Part shown: positions 58,659 to 64,000 of the stretch, piece after piece
Numbering within the stretch: position 1 is the stretch's first letter
How the letters are laid out: each line of letters opens with the position of its first letter
From: Pectobacterium sp. PL152
GTDB taxonomy: Bacteria; Pseudomonadota; Gammaproteobacteria; Enterobacterales; Enterobacteriaceae
Direction: 5' to 3'
NCBI GenBank assembly: GCA_021907015.1
Contig: CP091064.1
Span: forward strand, 3,348,001-3,412,000
DNA: 64,000 nt
Position numbers and translations under genes: made by a program
Notes under the pieces: model-generated
What the model was told of the DNA's origin: nothing
The model's input: only the letters and a program-made list of their open reading frames with translations
The model's database searches: none

Positions 58659-60304
58659 ATGGAAATATTTTTACGATTCTTATTTTGACCCTGGTTGTGT
58701 CCCTGTCCGGGGTAGTTACCCGCATTTTACCTTTTCAAATTCCTCTGCCTTTAATGCAAATTGCGCTGGGTGCCATCCTTGCCTGGCCCCAGTTCGGTTT
58801 GCACGTTGATTTCAATCCCGAGCTGTTTATGGTGCTCTTCATTCCGCCGCTGCTGTTTGCCGACGGCTGGAAAACGCCTACGCGTGAGTTTCTGCGGCAC
58901 GGTCGGGAGATTATTGGTCTGGCGCTGGTTCTGGTACTGATTACCGTGGTGGGCATCGGCTATTTCATCTACTGGATGGTGCCGGGCATGCCGCTGATTG
59001 CGGCCTTCGCGCTGGCCGCCGTGCTGTCGCCAACGGATGCTGTCGCGCTCTCTGGTATCGTGGGTGAAGATCGTATTCCGAAAAAACTGATGGGCATTTT
59101 GCAGGGCGAAGCGTTGATGAACGACGCGTCCGGTCTGGTGTCGCTGAAATTCGCTGTCGCGATTGCGATGGGCACGATGGTGTTTACCGTGTCTGGTGCG
59201 ACGCTGGAGTTCATGCAGGTGGCGTTGGGCGGGCTGCTGGCGGGGGTCGGCGTGACCTGGATCTTCGGTAAATCGCTGCGCGTTATCAGCCGCTGGAGCG
59301 GTGATGATGCCGCGACGCAGATCGTGCTGTTGCTGCTGTTGCCTTTCGCGTCGTATCTGATTGCGGAACACATTGGCGTGTCGGGCATTCTGGCGGCGGT
59401 GGCGGCAGGGATGACCATCGGCCAGTCTGGCGTCATCCGTAGCGCGCCACTTGCAATGCGGCTGCGAGCAAACGGCGTGTGGTCGATGCTGGAATTTGTG
59501 TTTAACGGCATGGTATTCATCATGCTGGGTCTGCAATTACCAGACATTCTGGAAACCTCGGTGACGCAGGCGGAATTGGACCCAACGGTTGAAACCTGGA
59601 TGCTGTTTACCGATATCGCGATCATCTACGGTGCTCTGCTGCTGCTGCGTTTCTGCTGGCTGTGGGTGATGAAAAGATACAGCATGCACATCCAGAAAAA
59701 GCGCCCGATGATCTTCGCCGAGTTTTCTACGCGCGAGCTGTGGATTGCGTCCTTTGCCGGCGTGCGAGGGGCGATTACGCTGGCGGGTGTGCTGTCTATT
59801 CCGCTGCTGCTGACGGACGGCACCGCGTTCCCGTCACGCTATCAGTTAGTGTTTATCGCCACGGGCGTCATTCTGTTTTCTCTGCTGTGTGGCGTGCTGG
59901 CCTTGCCATTTCTACTGCGTGGCGTGGTAGTGGCGGATAAAGCCGCACACGCCAAAGAAATCCGCATGGCACGTATGGCGGTGGCAGAAGTGGCGATACA
60001 AAGTATGCACAAAATGGAGGAGCGTCTGGCGGCCGATCGGGAGGAAAACATTGATGAGCAGGTGCTGAAAGAAGTCAGCGCGCGCGTCATCGGTAATCTG
60101 CGCCGACGGCTAATCGATAAAGACGATCCTGAAAACGGCCTGCTGATCGAGAATCTGGAGCGGCGTTTTCGTCTGACCGCGCTGAACTTCGAACGTGCGG
60201 AGCTGTATCATCTGCGCGCCACGCAGCAGATCAGCAATGAGACGTTGCAAAAAATGCTGCGCGATCTCGATCTGATGGAAGCGCTTCTGATCGAAAATGA
60301 GTAA
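58659..60304 (+). CDS. yjcE: Putative Na+/H+ antiporter YjcE, CPA1 family (one indel as sequenced)
   Basis: Inner-membrane cation/proton antiporter. Translation starts at ATG 58659 behind AAGGAAAGC; a T run at about 58667 is one base short (MEIF.FTILILTLVVSLSGV), and adding it gives 548 aa against 549 in E. coli YjcE. Transport-core motifs: ALAAVLSPTDAVALSGIVGE and LQGEALMNDASGLVSLKFAV, with the Asp residues expected for ion binding; FAGVRGAITLAGVLSIPLLL. Cytoplasmic C-terminal tail of about 100 charged residues. The physiological ion is not certain. Confidence 0.93.
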
Positions 60305-60364
60305 AACGCGGTGAGACGATCCCCGTTACCGCGTTGATTTCTTTCTCTTCTCTTTCCTTTCTTA

Positions 60365-60399
60365 ACATCCCCATGGCGTAAGCGATGGGGATGTTTTTT
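60365..60399 (+). terminator. Terminator of yjcE
   Basis: AACATCCCCAT / ATGGGGATGTT stem with a 10-nt loop, followed by a run of T. Confidence 0.88.
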
Positions 60400-60632
60400 A
60401 TGCGTCCAGCCTAAGAACGACGTCAGGCGATTGTAAACTGCTTGTCACTAAATGATAATGATTGTTATTATCCGTATGGCTTTTCTCATAAATAGAAAAT
60501 TTAGAAGTAGAAAACGGCCTGCACGGTATCAACACCGTGTGGGGTGAATGGCTGTTTGAAGGACCAGATAAAAATAAACGGACATTAACCCTGAATTAAT
60601 TAGGTAATAAGCCACGTTTATAGGGGAACATT
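60400..60632. other. Promoter region of the two-component system
   Basis: About 230 bp AT-rich, holding the Fur box at 60454-60472. No gene seen. Confidence 0.6.
60454..60472. promoter_or_regulatory. Strong Fur box upstream of the two-component system
   Basis: GATAATGATTGTTATTATC agrees with the 19-bp Fur consensus GATAATGATAATCATTATC at 16 positions. It lies about 160 nt upstream of the response regulator. No iron-uptake gene is adjacent. Confidence 0.78.
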
Positions 60633-61343
60633 ATGCGTGTATTAGTGGTTGATGATGATTCTGTGCTGTGCCATTGGCTGGGGTCTAAATTACATTCCCA
60701 CGGCCATTCTTGCCGAATGGTGCACGATGGCGCACACGCATTAAAAGCGATCAAGGATGAAGTTTATGATGTCGTTCTGTTAGACAGAATGTTACCTATC
60801 ATGGACGGATTTACGGTATTACGTGAATTACAAGGCTCACGTCATCCGCCTATTATGCTGCTTTCAGCGCTGGATCGTGATGTCGATCGGGTGATGGGCT
60901 TAGAGCTTGGCGCAGAAGATTATCTTGGCAAGCCTTTTAATTTTAATGAGCTTAGATTACGTCTGGATATTATGGCGCGGCGCGGTAAACGCCATGCGGA
61001 TAATCCTTCCATGCTGACTTTTGAAGATCTGCAACTGGACCGTATGCAGCGCGTTGCATGGCGCGGCGGCAAGCGTATCGATTTGACCGATAAAGAAATT
61101 AAGTTACTGATTATATTGATGGAAAATCCAGGTCAGGCGATTACGCGCACCATGCTGTTAGAGCGTGTATGGGGCTATAATTTTGATCCACAAACCAATT
61201 TGATCGACGTTCATATGTCAAAGCTGCGGGCGAAAATTGATAAAGGCTTCCCGCGCCCATTAATTAAAACGCTGAGAGCGATGGGCTACGCATTAGGCGC
61301 GGTAGATAAGGACAAAGCCGATGTTGGCAGCCACGCTGAATAA
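60633..61343 (+). CDS. OmpR-family response regulator
   Basis: 236 aa. Receiver domain with acidic pocket Asp7-Asp9 (MRVLVVDDDSV), phosphorylatable Asp51 (VVLLDRMLPIMDG), Ser/Thr switch (MLLSALD) and Lys (YLGKPFNF). C-terminal winged helix (LTDKEIKLLIILMENPGQAI ... LIDVHMSKLRAKIDKG). GGGGAACATT precedes ATG. The sensor-kinase gene overlaps its 3' end by 23 nt. Output may include the neighbouring Flp/Tad genes; a Fur box precedes it. Confidence 0.95.
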   Translation: MRVLVVDDDSVLCHWLGSKLHSHGHSCRMVHDGAHALKAIKDEVYDVVLLDRMLPIMDGFTVLRELQGSRHPPIMLLSALDRDVDRVMGLELGAEDYLGKPFNFNELRLRLDIMARRGKRHADNPSMLTFEDLQLDRMQRVAWRGGKRIDLTDKEIKLLIILMENPGQAITRTMLLERVWGYNFDPQTNLIDVHMSKLRAKIDKGFPRPLIKTLRAMGYALGAVDKDKADVGSHAE

Positions 61344-62820
61344 AATAAAAATAAAGAGGCTAGGGCAGCGCTGGCAGGTAAAAATAAAACATTGGCAATT
61401 ACTGGGGGCAAGTCAATATCCCGGCTTTTTATGCACCTCTAATTTTCGTCAGGCAATAACCATTGTTTTCCTGTTCTTATTAATGATGCTGATGTGTATT
61501 GTCGGCTTCAGTTCATTAAGTGAAACGCTGATTAGAACGCATGTCCGTGAAGTTATTCTGGGTAATATCTACGATTACTCGATGCAGTCGCGCTTAACGA
61601 ATGCCGATAGCCTGATTACGCAATTACGCCAAGATAATCGAGCGAAAGGGGATGAATTACCGCTGTTTCTGGTGATGAATAAAGACGGTGATATTCTGTA
61701 TCACAATCACCCTCTAAGAACACATCCTTTAAGTACCGATTCTATCAACTCACACCCTTTGGAAATGCGGCAGCATACCGATTGCCGGATGGATGTCAGC
61801 TGCCTTAAGGCCGAAATTTCCAGCCCAGACGATCCCAATCTGATCGGGTTGTCCGTCATGCTGGATGATGGCGGTGTGCTGTTTACCGCCTACAACATTC
61901 GGCCCATGTTAGAACGGGTGAGAACAATCCCGCTGGTGGCGGGAGCGGGACTGTTTATCGTGCTGCTCTTCTGCCTGTTTGTCAGTCGCCATTTCAGTTT
62001 ACGCAGCTTGCGCAGCGTGGAGAAAATCCGTGCGGCGCTGCATCGCTACAGCAGCGGCGAACAGCAGGTGCGTATGCCGCTGTCGCCTTATGACGATGAT
62101 TTTGACAGCCTGAGCGCCGACATTAACCAGAATCTGGAGCGGATTGAACGCCTGATGGAGCAGGTGCGCAACACATCAAGCCATGTCGCGCATGAACTGC
62201 GTACACCGTTGACGCATTTGCAAAATCGCCTTTTCAACCTGACGGAACGTGCAGGGCTGGATAACGACGTGCGTGATGAATTGAATCTGGCGGTGGACGA
62301 GGTGCACAAAATCCTCGGGTTGTTCCGTACCGTGATGCGCATCGGTGAAATCGAAAGCGGGCGCTGCGTGCACCAGTTTGAGAACATTGAAGCGCGCCAA
62401 TTACTGGAAGAAATTGCCGAATATTATCAGCCGCTGGCGGAAGAGCGCGGCTGTCGCCTGAAGATTGAAATTAAAGCCGGGATCCAGCTCTTTGGCGACC
62501 GTGCGCTGCTGTTTCAGGCGTTGGCCAATCTGGTGGAGAACGCGCTGAAATACGCGGCACAGGGGAAATTCATCACCTTGAGCGTGACGCTGTATCGCGG
62601 CTGGATAGCCCTGAGCGTCGCTGACCGTGGTCCGGGGATTCCGCCCGCGCTTCATACCAAAGCGCTACAGCGTTTTCAGCGGTTGGATACCTGGTTTCAG
62701 TCCGGCTATGGGCTGGGACTGTCTCTGGTTCAGGCGATTACCGACCTGCACGGTGGCAAACTCTATCTGGACTCCTCTGAGCCGGGCTTGAATGTCTACC
62801 TGTGCCTCAATCGCTGTTAA
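61321..62820 (+). CDS. Sensor histidine kinase
   Basis: 499 aa. Basic N-terminus, first membrane segment (ITIVFLFLLMMLMCIVGFSS), periplasmic sensor region of about 135 residues (including two Cys: HTDCRMDVSCLKAEIS), second membrane segment (LVAGAGLFIVLLFCLFV), HAMP-like linker, dimerisation/phospho-His in SSHVAHELRTPLTHLQNRLF, and ATPase domain with N box LVENALKYAAQG, G1 DRGPGIPP and G2 GYGLGLSLVQAI. Starts inside the regulator gene. Signal unknown; the paired periplasmic cysteines could bind metal or form a disulfide. Confidence 0.93.
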   Translation: MLAATLNKIKIKRLGQRWQVKIKHWQLLGASQYPGFLCTSNFRQAITIVFLFLLMMLMCIVGFSSLSETLIRTHVREVILGNIYDYSMQSRLTNADSLITQLRQDNRAKGDELPLFLVMNKDGDILYHNHPLRTHPLSTDSINSHPLEMRQHTDCRMDVSCLKAEISSPDDPNLIGLSVMLDDGGVLFTAYNIRPMLERVRTIPLVAGAGLFIVLLFCLFVSRHFSLRSLRSVEKIRAALHRYSSGEQQVRMPLSPYDDDFDSLSADINQNLERIERLMEQVRNTSSHVAHELRTPLTHLQNRLFNLTERAGLDNDVRDELNLAVDEVHKILGLFRTVMRIGEIESGRCVHQFENIEARQLLEEIAEYYQPLAEERGCRLKIEIKAGIQLFGDRALLFQALANLVENALKYAAQGKFITLSVTLYRGWIALSVADRGPGIPPALHTKALQRFQRLDTWFQSGYGLGLSLVQAITDLHGGKLYLDSSEPGLNVYLCLNRC

Positions 62821-63131
62821 TACGCTTTTCTTACGATGAACAGACGCGTGGCGAGCGATTTTCCTCGGCTTGCCGCGATACGCTACTCTCAATTTCTTAT
62901 GAGTATCCCTGCAAAAAACATGAATATTTATTAATTTTTTCTGCAATATAAATTGTGTTAATTATTGATTTATATTGATAATTTTTCGTATGGAAAGATT
63001 AACGAATATTAATGTTCTGCTGCTTGCGGCGCTTGATAATAAGTCTCATTATTAATCTTATTATCATCATGGCATCCCCGAATTCCCGAGTTGGCCATGA
63101 TTCCTTTGCCTGCGGATTAGAGAGTCTTCCC
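62821..63131. other. Intergenic region between sensor kinase and flp
   Basis: 311 bp, AT-rich around 62940-63070 with phased A/T runs; probably the flp promoter. No terminator for the kinase is obvious, and no gene is supported. Confidence 0.55.
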
Positions 63132-63353
63132 ATGAAAAACATGAAAGCAAAATTACGTTCTTTCCTGCGTGATGAGAGCGGTGTAACGGCAATCGAATAC
63201 GGCATTCTTGCGGCGGCGATGGCGGCAGCAATTGGCGCTATTTTCGGCGGCGACGGTATCTTCGTGAAAGCGCTGAATGAGAAATTCACCCAAATCGCCG
63301 ATCAAATCACCGGCACGGGAACCAGCGGCGGTACCTCCGGCGCAGCGAAATAA
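63132..63353 (+). CDS. flp: Flp/Fap-type pilin (type IVb pilus, Tad system)
   Basis: 73 aa. Short basic leader, then class IVb processing site RDESG / VTAIEYGILAAAMAAAIGAI, with the G-x4-EY pattern: cleavage after Gly, Glu at +5, Tyr at +6, followed by one hydrophobic helix. Gly/Thr/Ser-rich tail TGTGTSGGTSGAAK. Assembles into Flp pili used for surface attachment and, in soft-rot bacteria, biofilm and virulence. Followed by tadV after 7 nt. Confidence 0.94.
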   Translation: MKNMKAKLRSFLRDESGVTAIEYGILAAAMAAAIGAIFGGDGIFVKALNEKFTQIADQITGTGTSGGTSGAAK

Positions 63354-63360
63354 ACGCGAG

Positions 63361-63912
63361 ATGGCGGATTACACGCACTGGCCGCAGACGGCATTGCTGA
63401 TGGGCTGCCTGCTGTGGTGCATCAGTACCGACCTGTTAGTACGCAAAATTACCAATCGGGCGGTACTGATTTTATTGCTGGGCTGGCTGTTCTTCAGCGC
63501 TTCACATGTCCTGCAATCCGGTGCGTTAGATATGTTGGCATTACGGAAAACGCTTTGGGCGCTGCCAGGTGCGGCGGCGGTATTGGCTGTGGGTTTTTTG
63601 CTTTTCCTCACCGGCAGACTAGGTGCTGGGGATGTCAAGCTGATGAGTGTGCTGTGCCTGTGGGTTGGGCAAGGGCACCAGATCGTTTTCATCATGGTAA
63701 CGGCGTTGGCTGGCGGTGTGTTGGCGCTTAGCCTGCCGCTGCTGAATACCGTACCCACAGCGGTGGCGATGGGCATTCAAACCACCAACCGGATATTCAA
63801 GAGTCGGTTGCCTATGCCACCCGCGTTGCCCGCCGACCTTTCTCAAGGCATACCTTATGGCGTCGCCATTGCGTTCGGCGCGATGTATGTCCTGATTTTT
63901 CCCTTGTTTTAA
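63361..63912 (+). CDS. tadV: Prepilin peptidase TadV/CpaA (A24 family)
   Basis: 183 aa polytopic membrane peptidase that cleaves the Flp prepilin leader. Catalytic Asp residues are visible in CISTDLLVRKITN and LGAGDVKLMSVLCL (GxGD motif). Starts 7 nt after flp stop, clearly the same operon. Typical small A24 size without the N-terminal methylase domain. Confidence 0.92.
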   Translation: MADYTHWPQTALLMGCLLWCISTDLLVRKITNRAVLILLLGWLFFSASHVLQSGALDMLALRKTLWALPGAAAVLAVGFLLFLTGRLGAGDVKLMSVLCLWVGQGHQIVFIMVTALAGGVLALSLPLLNTVPTAVAMGIQTTNRIFKSRLPMPPALPADLSQGIPYGVAIAFGAMYVLIFPLF

Positions 63913-63958
63913 TTCTGTCGCAGCTTTAAGACACACACGCTAGGGTAGGCAAGTTGAA

Positions 63959-64000
63959 ATGAAAGTGAACTCTACATACGTACTGTCAGGCGCGCTCGTG
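63959..64000 (+). CDS. rcpC: Start of Flp pilus assembly protein RcpC/CpaB (runs off window)
   Basis: ATG 63959 opens MKVNSTYVLSGALV, still open at the window end. The position after flp-tadV and the single hydrophobic N-terminus suggest RcpC/CpaB, the next gene in Tad operons. Only 14 codons are visible. Confidence 0.6.
   Translation, partial: MKVNSTYVLSGALV

Noticed and set aside
63012-63131. Upstream extension of the Flp pilin frame
   Set aside because: Pilins of this class have a short leader; the ATG at 63132 gives the proper processing-site position.

Overview
The window is a stretch of enterobacterial chromosome that most resembles Pectobacterium (soft-rot Enterobacterales). The evidence is gene content and order: deoABD; fldB-xerD-dsbC-recJ-prfB-lysS; ygfZ / sdhE-ygfX; budR / budAB; gcvTHP; and a Flp/Tad pilus locus. 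Many proteins also align closely by eye with remembered E. coli or Klebsiella sequences. I saw no prophage, integrase cluster, IS transposase, rRNA operon or CRISPR array.

Layout. 1-2.5 kb: nucleoside catabolism (deoA end, deoB, deoD). 2.5-8.6 kb, minus strand: a Fur-type iron cell-surface signalling cluster (sigma factor, anti-sigma factor, TonB receptor with a signalling domain, SbmA/YddA-type ABC exporter), followed by a small secreted discoidin-fold protein and a dead second copy of the start of the sigma gene. 9.7-11.5 kb: LysR divergent from a CMD-family protein and a DUF4865 protein. 11.8-15.9 kb: rimI-holD, rsmC, an aldo/keto reductase and a divergent LysR. 16-16.4 kb: three tandem tRNA-Leu(CAG) genes. 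16.9-20.4 kb: acetoin genes budR, budA, budB. 21.7-26.3 kb: gcvTHP. 26.4-27.4 kb: a YafO-like toxin relic with an unrecognised upstream partner. 27.7-32.8 kb: an ABC importer operon with the glycerophosphodiesterase gpdQ, behind a Pho box. 32.9-36.2 kb: alpha-galactosidase and its LacI regulator with twin operators. 36.3-41.9 kb: HD nucleotidase, trhA, a MITE-like repeat, ygfZ, sdhE-ygfX, rlmF, an STN-domain lipoprotein and fldB. 42-53.6 kb: thioesterase, yhjE, xerD-dsbC-recJ-prfB-lysS, AraC/LysE pair, tRNA-Gly, hydrolase. 53.7-60.3 kb: DUF1176 protein, lpxP, a two-peptide AzuC-like locus, adeP, yjcE. 60.6-64 kb: a two-component system behind a strong Fur box, then the start of a Flp/Tad pilus locus (flp, tadV, rcpC start) that runs off the window.

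Sequence quality matters here. At least 13 genes with clear full-length homologues carry single-base indels, nearly all of them a homopolymer one base too short. Restoring the missing bases gives family-typical lengths; budB, for example, needs four and then gives exactly 559 aa. I treat these as probable consensus errors. The prfB frameshift is the exception: it is the genuine programmed one. Two in-frame TGA codons (TonB receptor, YafO-like toxin) are less easily explained by indel error.

The most novel items are the CRP-site-preceded minus-strand transcript near 56.2-56.6 kb, which encodes a 23-aa and a 28-aa peptide (the latter AzuC-like), and the YafO-like toxin paired with a 199-aa protein that looks like no antitoxin I know.
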